Assembly (NCBI GenBank): GCA_025738555.1
Contig: JAOVFP010000002.1
Span: forward strand, 8,262,941 to 8,326,940
Source: Cyathus striatus
Lineage: Eukaryota > Basidiomycota > Agaricomycetes > Agaricales > Nidulariaceae
DNA length: 64,000 nucleotides
Reading direction: 5' to 3'
In this document: positions 48,436 to 59,934 of the stretch, in pieces
Position numbering within the stretch: the first letter of the stretch is position 1
Layout of the letters: the number at the start of each line of letters is the position of its first letter
Notes under the pieces: generated by a model
What the model was told of the DNA's origin: nothing
Databases searched by the model: none
What the model saw: the letters and a program-made list of their open reading frames with translations, nothing else
Translations under genes and position numbers: made by a program

Positions 48436-50039
48436 CTAGCTATCTACACCACTTAAGAACTGAAATCTACCAAAAGCAGTTTCAGCCACCCAGTTCTCTT
48501 CCTTTCCTTCCAGCACCTCCATACTTCCTTCTGGGAAAAAAAAGACAGAGCCAATCCGCCCTGGTGTGATGCAATCGTCTTGCATTTGTTTTGTTTGAAT
48601 GTGGGGAGTGAAGGGAAGAACTTTATGGTAGATCTTGCTAGAGTAGAATATACAGACTGATCCCGGCTTGTACCTGTATTGTTTAGTATTGAGTAAAATG
48701 AAATAAATACCTTAACACTTACTTAAGTTTTATTCCCAGCTCTGGGAAAATATATTCCCCTCCGGTATACTGTCCTACTCCGAAACTGGCGGAAGGGCCA
48801 CCATCCTTGCCGTCCTTGTGCCCACCGCCCTGGGCTTTATATATAATGGATCGCCCAAGATAGGGACCGTGGTCGTCTGGGAACACAGAACCGGCACTAA
48901 AATGGCTTCGAAATTTTTCATGGTATTCCGGAAACACCTCCTTAAGCAAGGTGTCAATCTTTCTGGAAATGGTTGCAGTCGCACGTAGGTACGATATATA
49001 GCCTGCAAGAGCAGTACCAGAGTGAGTAATAGAGCCAGATATGTAAAGGCCCTAGAAGCTAATTAAAAATGATAGAGCTATAAGCGTTAAAGTTTCTTAC
49101 CTTCTCTGATTGACCCTGCTGCTTCCACCCCTGCACCAAGTGAGCCACACCGCACGGCTCCTTCCTTTCTGCACTAAAATCCTCTGCATCTGAAGGGGCC
49201 TCTGCTGTGTAATTCATGCACTTCGCGCCGGTGTGGCGTTTGCTGTCGCCCTTCAGTTTTAGAACTGAGCATAGAGCTTGGGCCGCTGCTTGATATATCG
49301 TCTGTAGCTCTTCCTGCAGAATAGGTCAGTTGCATTAAAAATACCAAGCAGGTAAGCATACATTCAACCCATCGTTAGTAATTTTTTTCCCACTGTTCCT
49401 CAGCTGATCTAGATCAGCCTGAGTACGTCCATTATACTGCGTCTCTGCGGTAAGTGTCTGCAATTATAATATTAGTTTTAGATGTCATAAAAAAGATAGA
49501 AAAATAAGCTACCCTCCGTATCTCTCCTTCCTCAAGTACTGGACGCTCTGCACAATATGCCAAAATTGGACGGCCGTCTCTGTCTGTAAAAATGGCTGAG
49601 ATAACCTGAGCTTCCTTCCCCTCCAGTTCGGCACACTGCTCTTCCAAAACCCTGTGGCTGCGAGGTTTTTTGAGCTCCTCCAAGCTTACTGGCAATTGGA
49701 TGATATCCGCGCCTTCAAAGAAGCGGCTGGCATGGATACCAAAATCTCTGATCGTTTTTTTCACCTTTTTAGCGCGGCTTCGACGGGATCCATTATCGTG
49801 AAGGGCTTTTGGAAGCTCCATAGCGGGGACTTGGACGGGTATTATTTGGGATGCATCGATATTGTCTATCTCTTGTATTGATGGCGATTGTTAACAAAAA
49901 AAAATAAGATCACGTTGGCATGACCGATCTCACCTGCGGGGGTGTTGGACTTTGAACGGGAGACGGCTCTGGCTGTGGGTTCAGTTTCGTATGGAGCAGC
50001 AGACCTGGAACGGGAGGCGGCTTTAGAGGTAGAAGGCAT
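48436..50039 (-). CDS. 2-oxoglutarate/Fe(II) dioxygenase, TET/JBP-like, apparently intact
   Basis: Start MPSTSKAASRSRSAAPYETE at 50039. Six further exons join in frame through short introns and end FLSGVDS-TAG at 48436. The C-terminal half has the double-stranded beta-helix signature: GGGHKDGKDGG (Fe ligands His and Asp), YTGGEYIFPELGIKL, an intron, YKPGSVCIFYSSKIYHKV (second His ligand) and TPGRIGSVFF (Arg for 2-oxoglutarate). The G-G-E-x(2)-F-P-E-L-G turn and ligand spacing resemble the TET/JBP oxygenases that many Agaricomycetes carry in numbers and that oxidise methyl groups on DNA bases. The subfamily is my inference; a protein hydroxylase remains possible. The N-terminal half (SRRSRAKKVKKTIRDFG, basic) is unassigned. 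All ligands are present and no lesion is seen, unlike its neighbours. Confidence 0.65.
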
Positions 50040-50429
50040 GTTGTGTAATTAATAATGTTTAGGATATGGTATCTCACTTAAAACATTCCATTTGTACCCA
50101 ACAGGACCAGGCCTGCCTGCCCGAAAGCCCTAAGGCCACATTTTTTTGAAACAGATCGTCTATTCCTGTACGCACCGGCATGCATAGGTATTTTTACTTG
50201 CACCGCAAAAATTCAGTTCCTTTTCATCTCTGCACCCTACGGTGTCCTCATGATTTATATTTGCTATACATTCGGAGAAATGCCGCCTTGCATTGCCTCT
50301 CACCGGGCTTTAAACGCAAGGCTTAATTCTTGGCTTACTAATATCAATTTATGTTTACATAATGTAAGCACCGCACCCAAATTTATGAACTCCGCCCTAC
50401 TTGGTACCCTTTTCCCGCAAAACGGCCGC
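50040..50429. other. Upstream region of the dioxygenase gene
   Basis: No gene or clear TATA box seen. Confidence 0.4.
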
Positions 50430-50690
50430 TTCGTTTGCTCCTGCCCCGCCCTGCCCCCCCCCCTCCCTTTACTGCTTTCTTCTGCGGCCGCTCCTTTTGA
50501 ACTACTGCTGGCAGTCGTGTGCCTGGAGGGCATCTTTTGCACGCAGCTAGGTTAGAAAGGCGGCCTCTGCTTTCTTTTACGGCCGTCCCTTTGAACTATT
50601 GCTGGCAACCGTGTGCCTGGAGGGCATCTTTTGCACGCAGCTTCTGTTTGAAGGGACAGCCTCTGCTTAAATATCTCTTCTCCCCCTTTC
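50430..50690 (+). repeat. Repeat shared with 23190-23450, next to a Lon fragment (copy 2)
   Basis: Two internal units about 94 nt apart (TTGAAC at 50497 and 50591), each with GTGTGCCTGGAGGGCATCTT. Ends in CTCCCCCTTTCGTATC as at 23.4 kb, after which a different part of Lon follows. Confidence 0.85.
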
Positions 50691-50734
50691 GTATCGCAGC
50701 GGGCGGCTGCTTCCTGCACCCACTGCGTCATTCT

Positions 50735-52130
50735 ACGTTAAGATACCAACTATCTGGGAAGCGCACGCGGGTGAATCTTGCATTTAGTGAACGGATGGCG
50801 GAAGGCTGAGGAAAGAAGCAGAAGCAGGAGAAAGGCAGGGATAAGGGTTAGGATGATGATTTCGACGGGGACAGCAAGGAGAAAAGAAAGAGGTTCGCAG
50901 TATCTCTGTTTTCCATCGCGACCGGTATGCTTATCGACCTGCTGATACAGGAAGGTCCAGCTCGAACGCCCACAGCACAAGTGCAGGCTACGGATGGAGC
51001 AGATGGCTCTTAGCTTACCCTTCCGCCGCCGCGGTATGATGCTATGTCGGCTGTGCTGAAGGGTGTGTTGTACGCGTGCATTCTACCCCTGCACCTCACT
51101 TCTGTCACTGCCGCATATATACCCGCGGCCGATTCCTATCGACAGATATGGCGGCATCCTCGAACGCAGGCCCCGCAAATACACGACCTAGCGACTGCGT
51201 TCATGAATACTGCTACGCCGGCTAACAATGCACTCAGTGCGCCGCTGCTGCGGACTAGCCCCAAGGCCTGGCACCCATCCCGTCGTTTAAGTCACGTACG
51301 ATAGGAATTGTTGACCGCGCCGTCATCACTCCCACTCATCCGCACCGACCCCCCTCGCTTCCCTTCCTCATACACAGATTCCCCATCTCAACCGCAACGC
51401 CGAGATCCTGACAACGCTATCGTACAACGGGGGTGACCGATATATCCGCGCCTTCATGTCAGAGATCGTATCGGTATTCAAGCACATCGCTCAGCTCAAC
51501 CCTCTCTTCCGTGATCAAATCACCAACTTCAGCACCAACCAGGTACCTATCCCCACTCTCTCTCCCTCACCACCTTACTAACGTACCCCCAGATCGCCTC
51601 AAACGCCTTCGACGAACCAGGCAAACTAACCGACTTCGCTGCAGCAGTATCAACAGACAAAGTCCAAGAACTCCAAGATGTCCTCGAATCCCTCTCCATC
51701 CCGGACCGTCTCCGAAAATCTCTCCTCGTCATCAAAAAAAGAACTCAACGCCCAGCTCCAATCCAAACTCTCCCGGGATGTCGATTCCAAGATCGCCAAG
51801 CGTCAGCGCGAGTACTACCTCATGGAGCAGTTGAAGAATATCAAGAAGGAGCTGGGGATGGAGAGCGATGGGAAGGATGGGCTTATTGAGAAGTTCCGTG
51901 AGAGGGCGGCGGCATTGAAGATGCCTGAGGGTGCGAGGAAGGTATTTGATGAGGAGCTGGCGAAGTTGCAGGGGTTGGAGCCTGCTGCTAGCAAGGCGAA
52001 CGCAACGAGGAATTATTTGGATTGGATTATTCAGGTTTGTTCCTCTCTTCCCTCTCCCTGTCGTTTCGTACTGACACAGTGTAGATCCCTTGGGGCAGAC
52101 ATACCCTCGAAAACTACTCTCCCGCAGAGC
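50735..52130 (+). pseudogene. Mitochondrial Lon protease fragment: N-terminal half
   Basis: A weak N-domain remnant (about 50800-51020, including VQATDGADG) is followed by a module-like spacer. Good homology then starts: IPHLNRNAEILTTLSYN, IAQLNPLFRDQITNFS, an intron, [40 protein letters not shown] and [18 protein letters not shown] to NYLDWIIQ, an intron and [15 protein letters not shown]. There homology ends, just before the ATP-binding AAA module. A run of seven A at 51734-51740, where the 58-kb copy has six, shifts the frame. Spacer sequence at 51180-51330 repeats that found after the break. Confidence 0.9.
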
Positions 52131-52790
52131 GAGCCTCCTGACCTAGCGAATGTGTTCATGAATACTGCTACGTCGGCCGACGATGGACTCAGTACGCTGC
52201 TACCGCTTGACTAGCCCTGAGGCCCGACGCCTCTCTCGTCGCTTATGTCACGTACAATAGGAGTTGTCGGCCGCGTCGTCGTCACTCCGACCCATCAACA
52301 CCGACCTCCTCACATCCCCTCCCTCCATGACGACGACGAACACCCACACCCACATCTGCTTTCCTACCCACACCCATAACGACGACCAGGACGCCAGCAC
52401 AAACACCAACGCCCACATCGAGGACGAGGACAGCGCCCAACGGCCACAATGAAGAGGTGGACAGGGGAGACAGCGAGGGTAGTACACGGCAGGAATGGCA
52501 GGAACGGCAGCGATAGGCACACAGTGAAGGGAACGAATAGGATAACGAGGAAGAGAAGAACAGGAAGGGCGTCGAGGGTGATGCACAGCAGGAGGGCAGT
52601 GGCATTGGTGGGCGTATGCAACCAACACCCCGCCTGACATTCTAGCGGCCCGACCCGTCCCCCCTGCGTCGCTGAAGACGTTAACGCAGCATTACCCAGC
52701 CCTCCCTCCTCAGTGCCTCCTGCTCTACGTCGCAACAACAACAATGCCACGTCCCCAGGGCCCCCCTTCCCCTTCTCTCAGCTTCATCGG
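52131..52790 (+). repeat. Subtelomeric GC-rich module, copy C (interrupted)
   Basis: Follows the Lon fragment through a shared joint (GTGTTCATGAATACTGCTAC, also at 51195 and 58798). The core from 52293 matches copies A, B and D. It stops at AGCTTCATCGGG, where copies B and D continue, because the segment at 52791 intervenes. Confidence 0.88.
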
Positions 52791-53760
52791 GTGTGGAAGA
52801 ATAACCTTGGCTACGCTTAGCGAGAGGCTATCCGACTTAATTGGCCACAAGAGAAGAACTAGAAAACAACGTTAGTGTATAACGTTGACGAAAACTTAGC
52901 TTATAATTGAATAATTCTTGAATAACTTGAGGTGTTGACGCTCTTCAGTAAGACTTAAAGCTCGAAGTTCGTTGTTGCGCGGTAAGGGATAAGCCGTAAA
53001 AGAGGTAGATTCTTGGTATGGTAGTACCGGCATAATATACAACGGCGGAATACTACTAGACCAATCCGACGCGCACGTACTCTCATGCTGTCGGAGCCCG
53101 ATCGAGACAAAGGAAACTATGAGTCACAAGATATGTAAAACGACCGTTATAGCAGAATAAAACACAAGAACGTAAGTAACATGATAACTCAACACTCGGA
53201 TACTCTTGGGACCAACCAGATGACGTTCATAACTTGTTTCTTGAGGAGGCTCCACGGCGCCGGCGCGATGACTTGTCCTACCCCTCCCCAAGGGTAGTCG
53301 CAGTTGCCCAAGCTGCCGGTGCAGCACGGCATCGTGGAATGTTGAAGAGTTGGATCGTCACCGGATTAATCCTTCGAGCGCCAAAGTGTCGATAGAGAAT
53401 GGAAATAAAGCACCATCGTGTGCTATAGTATGGTACAATAAAAAGAACTAGAACTAGAATGTAGAGAAAAAGAGTGAGTTGTACAAGAATGGAAGAACAA
53501 GGATACGACACCCGATTCCTCAACCTTAAACCCCTATCCTTCCAACGCGAGATAACAACATAGAAACGACGATGGTAAAACCAATTCGCCGTGCTTGATC
53601 CCCCTCTTGAGGTAACGCCAGAGGCTTGAGGAGAGGCTTGAGGAGAGAAGCGAGAGTTAAGAAATAGGGAAGTAAACGAAATTACTCGACGCGCGTCGAA
53701 CGCACAACGGCTGATGTGTCGGTCAGCTGACTTTGTTTGGCGGAGACTTGTTTGGCTACG
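52791..53760. mobile_element. Possible LTR or other insertion in module copy C
   Basis: At 52791 the module gives way to sequence starting TGTGGAAGAATAACC, consistent with an LTR 5' end (TG...). A TAACA-type end near 53562 would make an LTR of about 770 nt. I find no matching CA-plus-target duplication, primer-binding site or reverse transcriptase. It may be a solo or truncated LTR, or simply unrelated DNA between module C and the G-alpha gene. Confidence 0.3.
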
Positions 53761-54016
53761 GCGTTAGACTCGCCGCGTCGCAAGCCCTGTAATGAAAGCT
53801 TGAAGCTGAGCATATGTCAGTGTAGATAGAACAAACGATAAAATAGACAATTGAATAAGATAGACAAATAGGAAAGCATAAGTTAGAATTTCATAACAAC
53901 AAAATAAAGGGAACGATGGGAAACGTAAGCAATAAACATATAATTGATATAACACCCCAAATCCACCTGCGGTCCAACCATTGTATGTGCCTTCCCCGTG
54001 TTCATACTCAGACCCA

Positions 54017-56469
54017 TCATAGTATCCCAGAGTCCTTGAGTGCATTTTGCAGAATGGTCTCCTTTAGCGCTGCAAAGACCAGCCCGGTATTGTTTGTATC
54101 CGTCGCCTCTGTTAAACTAACAAGCCCAATGAGCACCGCATACAGCCACGAAAGAAAGAAGATCTACTGAGGATACACGCTCAGCTTCGCCCTGTTCAAC
54201 TGCATGAACTTCCATAGGATATACTTCACTGCCTTGTTAACATCATGTCCACCGGTGTACTCATGGAAATGACGTTCCAAAGGGACCTACCCAACCAGAA
54301 TCAGCTCAGCCCCCGCGAACCACAAGAAACAGAAAACACACCTTCATAATCTTAACCTTGAATACATCAATCTTATTCAAGAACAAGATCAAAGACGTCC
54401 GAAGGAACCACCGCGAGTTGATAATACTCTCAAAAAGAGTCAATGACTCATCGAGACGATTCTACCAAACGCCAATGTCAACAACAAACCTAACAAACAA
54501 TTGATAAAAACGCACCTGCTTCTTCTCCTCCAAAAGTGTCTGATCATACTCGCTGAGCGATGTACAAAAGATAATACTTGTCACGCTCTCGAAACAGTGT
54601 AACCACTTCTTGCGCTCCGATCGCTGTCCGCCTAGGTCAAACATATGTATACTTTGCAAAAGAAAGTATCAGCACCACGATCGCATCATTCAAGTCACAT
54701 AAACGAAAGACCCAACATCCTCAATGGGGACAGAGACAGAGACGAGGCACCCGCCCCCCTCCCTCCTCCCGCGACAAGGCTGGACAAGCACACGACAAGA
54801 CAAGCGGAAGCAAAAACATGTCCAAGTGCATCCCGAAAAGGAAACGATTAAAACAGCGGGAAGGCGGAAGCAAATGTTTTTGGACGCCTCAGGTGCGTCA
54901 GCATGAGTGGATCGGTTCGCTCTCGAGCCGCCAGGGGATGGAATATCGATAAGGCGGGTGCGGTGGAGCAGGAGGAGCCAGGGGTGAATGTCGAGGAGGA
55001 AGAGGCCGCCGGTTCCCGTCCGCGATCCCAACGCGACGAGAATAGGAGACAAGGAAAAACAAAGAGGAAAGGAGAAGAGAAGGAAAACTCACGATAGTTG
55101 CCCCATCATAAACCTCGTCTCAATAATCCCATACGTCTTCTGTCTTGCCCTCAGCACATCATCTTGATTAGGCAAATAATCCGGCTCTCCAATCCTCATC
55201 ACCTCTTTGAAAAAACTACACCACCACCATCAGTCCTCTCGCTCTCTCTTTACACACAAAAGAAAAGACATACTAATTCGCACTATCCATCAAATAAAAT
55301 TCGTCCGAATGCTCATCCATAACATGCGTGATGACGGGGTCTTTCCATAGAACCTCTATCGCCTCTGCGATTTCATGGTTGAATGTAAGCCCGCGGTTGA
55401 CCATGCTACTTGGATCGTAGGGGTTCTCGTTGGCTGGTAATGGTCCGGGACCGTATAACACCGCGCGCTCTGAGCTCGATCCTTTCTGCCGAGGGTCGAG
55501 GTTGTATGCATATATCTTTTCGGCGAGGAGCTGTGAGAGGGGGGGTTAGTTGTGCATTTGAGTGGTGTGAATAGAGGAAGGAGGGAATGAATAGGTGGGC
55601 GTAAGGTCTCTCAGCGCTCAGTCCACCCGCATGAAATGAGTGCCACATCTCGCTATCGCCTCTTCCCCTCTCATGCCGGGGTATGTTTAACCCTAATCAC
55701 ACTGCATCACATCGCGCTCGCGCCCTGCAACGGCCTAGATTGTACCTGCTATCCCTCCCCACCGCATCTCCCACCCCTCCACCCGCCACACCGCACCACG
55801 CCACACTACACCTGGCACACCACCCACCGTAGCAAACCCAATTCAAACCACAGCTAACTCACCTGATTCTGAGGCGACTCATAATCATACCCAAGCTTCT
55901 TGATTTCCCCAATCACTTCCTGAGCCGAGTCGATGAGATTGCGGTACACGATAGGCCGGTATTGAAGACACTCTTCGGGTGAGAAGCTGCCTTTGTGCAG
56001 GATCTTCATTTGCTTTACTATTGTTGATTTGCCTGATTCGCCGGAGCCTGTGGGGGTGTTAGTATGTGTAGATGGGAGAGTGGGAATGAAGAGATTGTGT
56101 GATGTATGTGGGTATAGTGTGATAGCACCGAGGGGACAAGGGCAGATAATGAAACGTCGTCCAGAGGTACGTATCGACGGCTAGGCTTAGCGGACACAAA
56201 GAAGCCCGCGAGAACAAAAGGCACATATGCACGGTCGTAGAATGAAAGCCTTCCGTCTCCATTTCCTTCAAGTCGTCACACATCCAACAAACGACCCATC
56301 GCCCATATGCAAATGTATAAGAGAAGAGAGCCAACTCACCGAGAAGGAGGATTTTACACTCTCGTTTGAGTTTCTTGTTATCCTTGTCGAGTTGTCGTTG
56401 GAGGGCATCGCTGTGGGCCTTGGCCCCGTCGTCGTCATCGTGGTTGGCGCAGGACATACACGCGCCCAT
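54017..56469 (-). CDS. Heterotrimeric G-protein alpha subunit
   Basis: Membrane-bound GTP switch downstream of seven-helix receptors. The start [14 protein letters not shown] has the Gly2/Ser6 and cysteine pattern for myristoylation and palmitoylation. Introns keep frame through [23 protein letters not shown] (P-loop), the helical domain, [17 protein letters not shown] (switch I), [12 protein letters not shown] (switch II, catalytic Gln kept), FLNKID (G4), LTEATDT (G5) and the C-terminus [17 protein letters not shown]. The tail lacks the pertussis-toxin cysteine and fits a basidiomycete-specific class. Three introns are long for this region (about 280, 330 and 440 nt). Switch I has Tyr where the Mg-binding Thr normally stands. 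Otherwise complete, so probably functional or recently so. Confidence 0.93.
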
Positions 56470-56963
56470 TGTGTCCACTGGAGATGATTGTCGTTGCGGG
56501 GAGGGGGGACAGAAAGAGGATGAAAGGGATAAATAATGTCATAGTGACCCGTACTAATCAATAAGTTAGCTTTCGGTTCTCTTCAAGTTCTGTTTAATTT
56601 AATTAATCCCCGCACCCGCACTGTCAATGTAGTTTAATTAGTAATACAGTCTGTCAAAACTGTTGATGGGATCGCAACAGGCTGATAGTAAAATTGTTCC
56701 CACCCCTTTCACAACTCACTAATCTGAACCGAGTGACGTTCAACGTCAGCGGTTGATTCAATGCCCAGCGCTTCTACCTTCGAATTCATCTCTATCCCCA
56801 TCTTCACAGTTACCGTTTTCCTCTTGTCGCCCCCCTTCCCTTCTGCCCTTCGTATCTCTCCCCTTCCTCTCCGTCACTGCACCTCACCGCCTCCTCTTCC
56901 TCTTCCCCTCTTCTTCGTTTCCCATTCTCACCCCCCTTACAAACCAAACTAACCACCCCCCCC
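56470..56963. other. Spacer upstream of the G-alpha gene
   Basis: A 57-nt stretch at about 56655-56711 (TTGATGGG.TCGCA..., ending TTCCCAC.CC) resembles 29635-29690 inside the hAT-like element. Pyrimidine-rich sequence follows. Confidence 0.4.
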
Positions 56964-58000
56964 ACAGTCCGAAGGCGTCCGACGATCAATATACAACGCG
57001 GCCCTACTCATCTTCTACTTCATACTCTCAAGTTTTACATTTGAAGGCGTCGACATCAACGTGGCACAACGTAGCTTTAAAGCGCTATCCGAATAGTGAG
57101 TCGTTTCTTTGTTTCGTTTGGTTTTTTGAGGGAGGGGGGGGGGCTGGGTGTGGGTTAAACTGGATGCACTGTAGACTGCGGTATGAGGTCGAATGCCGCT
57201 TATCATTCTTAGACTTACTGGGGCAGTTTATGTCGCAGATGCCCTCGTACGATACTGTGTCTGACTGGTGCGGGCGTATATCTATCCCATGGTCGTACCC
57301 TCTCTGTTCAAGAGGCTGCTGGGACGTGCCCGTACCGCTACCCGTCTGGGTTGTTTCGTCTTCGGCTCTGCGCGGTTAGGTGAACCTCTTCTGATCGTGT
57401 ACCTTACTTCCTCTTCGAAGCTGACCGACTCGCACCCATACGCTCACAGCCTCAATGCGCCATCGACTACTACACGAAAGCTATGCACTCGCAAAGCCAG
57501 TACCGGAACCTCTACCATATATCCTGGTGGGAGATGTCGATCGCGTATCTCACACTTTAGGAGGTCGAGAAGAGAATGGAGTGGTGGAGGAACCTGGTGC
57601 AAGAAGCTACCGTGAGTCTTTTCCGATGCTCTCTTTTTGTGGATTGTTCCGTTGAAACTGGTCGCGAGGTTGGGACGGCGTGGGTTGGGGTTGGATTCTT
57701 GGAACTTGGGATTCGACTTTGGGTTTGAGCTGGATAATACATTTCCGCCGCTTTCGTCTGCTCCTTTTGCTCCCTTGACATAAGGGGCAAGGGAAACGCC
57801 TGCTCCTGTGCAGGACGAATGCATTCCTGAATACGTACCCTACTTCTTTAACACGCAACGTACGCTCGTGAACTTACTACTGCTACGGTGGTACGCATCT
57901 GTAGTGTCCACTCGGCGTCAACCCCATACCCTTTGAAAACCGTACTGACTCATTATCTTCCCAGTGGTCTAAATCAATATACTCGTATGGGGCTTTCTAT
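56964..58000 (+). pseudogene. IML2-like (DUF3808) protein fragment
   Basis: IML2/TTC39-type TPR proteins; yeast Iml2 acts in inclusion-body clearance. Pieces seen: SEGVRRSIYNAALLIFYFIL with SSFTFEGVDINVAQR (56964-57080), CFVFGSAR (about 57355), CAIDYYTKAMHSQSQYRNLY with HISWWEMSIAYLTL, and WSKSIYSYGA after an intron near 57965. Lesions: TAG replaces the expected tryptophan after AYLTL (57558), and the parts between blocks are short or out of frame. Homology passes directly into a Lon fragment at about 58110, so this is a mosaic joint. Confidence 0.55.
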
Positions 58001-58109
58001 AGTTCCTCTGCCATTTCCTCCCTTTCGTCCGCCTCTTCCTCCCCTTCCTCCACATCTTCCTCCCGTGGGATTGCAGTCGTAGTCGCCGTAACCGTCGGCT
58101 TGGGATGGG

Positions 58110-58770
58110 ACGCGTTGCATTACAAAGAGCATCGCTCAGCTCAACCCCCTCTTCCGGGATCAAATCACCAACTTCAGCGTCAACCAGGTACCTAACCTAA
58201 CACTCTCTCCCTCACCACCTGACTAACGTACCCCCAGATCGCCTCAAACGTCTTCGACGAACCAGACAAACTAGCCGACTTCGCTGCAGCAGTATCAACA
58301 GACGAAGTTCAAGAAGCCCAAGACTTCCTCGAATCCCTCTCCGTCCCGGACCGTCTCCGGTAATCCCTCCTCGTCATCAAAAAAGAACTCATCAATGCCC
58401 AGCTCCAATCCAAACTCTCCCAAGACGTCGATTCCAAGATCGCCAAGCATCAGCGTGAGTACCACCTCATGGAGCAGTTGAAGAATATCAAGAAGGAGCT
58501 GGGGATGGAGAGCGATGGGAAGGATGGGCTTATTGAGAAGTTCCGTGAGAGGGCGGCGGCATTGAAGATGCCTGAGGGTGCGAGGAAGGTATTTGATGAG
58601 GAGCTGGCGAAGTTGCAGGGGTTGGAGCCTGCTGCTAGCGAGGCGAACGTGACGAGGAATTATTTGGATTGGATTGTTCAGGTTCGTTCCTCTCTTCCCT
58701 CTCCCTGTCGTTTCGTACTGACACAGTGTAGATCCCTTGGGGCAGACATACCCCCGATAACTACTCTCCC
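58110..58770 (+). pseudogene. Lon protease fragment, second copy of the N-terminal half
   Basis: Nearly identical to 51460-52130: SIAQLNPLFRDQITNFS, an intron, the coiled-coil segment, [17 protein letters not shown] and the same break after IPWGRHT. It has six A in VIKKEL (frame kept), but CGGTAA gives a stop where the family has RK (58358-58363). It starts later than the 51-kb copy, directly after the IML2-like fragment. Confidence 0.92.
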
Positions 58771-59910
58771 GCAGAGTGAGCCTCGCGACCTAGCGAATGT
58801 GTTCATGAATACTGCTACGTTGGCCGACGATGGACTCAGTACGCTGCTACCGCTTGACTAGCCCTGAGGCCCGACGCCTCTCTCGTCGTTTATGTCACCT
58901 GCAATAGGAGCTGTCGGCCGCGTCGTCGTCACTCCCACTCATCAACACCGACCTCCTCACATCCCCTCCCTCCATGACGACGACGAACACCCACTCCCCG
59001 TCCACTTTCATACCCACGCCCATAACGACGACCAGGACGCCAGCACAAACACCAACGCCCGCATCGAGGACGAGGACAGTGCCCAACGGCCACAACGAAG
59101 AGGTGGACAGGGGAGACAGCGAGGGTAGTACACGGCAGGAACGGCAGCGATAGGCGCACAGTGAAGGGAACGAATAGGATAACGAGGAAGAGAAGAACAG
59201 GAAGGGCGTCGAGGGTGATGCACAGCAGGAGGGCAGTGGCATTGGTGGGCGTATGCAACCAACACCCTGCCTGACATTCTAGCAGCCCAACCCATTCCCT
59301 GCGTCGCTGAAGACGTTAACGCAGCATCACCCAGTCCCCCCTCCTCGGCGCCTCTCACTCTGCGCCGCAACAACAACGATGCCACGTCCCCAGGGCCCCC
59401 CTTCCCCTTCTCTCTGCTTCATGGGGGCAACAACGCCACGTTATCCAACTCGCCTCCTCACCCTTCTTCTCTCCTGTGTCGCGACGAAGACGATGAAGCC
59501 ACATCACCCGGCCCCCTCCTCATGTCACCTCCCTCCTTGCGTCGAGACAACGCCGCCGGATAGAATGGTGTTGACGGGACGTCACCCAATCTTCCTCTTG
59601 GCAGGAATGGTATCGCGTCGATGGCCCGTTCGGCGTCACCCAACCCCCCTCCCCCTCCTTCACCTTCATATCGACGACGGCCCGTCATCCAGATGACTCC
59701 AGCCTCCTCATTTTCCATCACACATTAGGGCCCTTGTCGCTGCCTTAGCCGCCGCTGGCATATTGTTATCCACTTCCTTATATTAGTATATGTAATTTCT
59801 ACTATTAGTTTAGTTGTAATGTATATTAGTACCGTAATAATTGTGTTTTTCGTCCTAATCACAAGCTGTGGAACTCAAAAAAGTGTTGGAAGACATGGTA
59901 ACAAAATATA
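58771..59910 (+). repeat. Subtelomeric GC-rich module, copy D (full length)
   Basis: Same joint as copy C after Lon, the same core from about 58940, and the same AT-rich end as copy B (TTATATTAGTATATGTA to GTGTTGGAAGACA). This is the copy nearest the telomere. Confidence 0.9.
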
Positions 59911-59934
59911 TGAACGAATCCCTACACGTAAATG

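Noticed and set aside
52791..53760. Full LTR retrotransposon
   Set aside because: No reverse transcriptase, integrase, primer-binding site or second LTR is seen; kept only as a low-confidence insertion.
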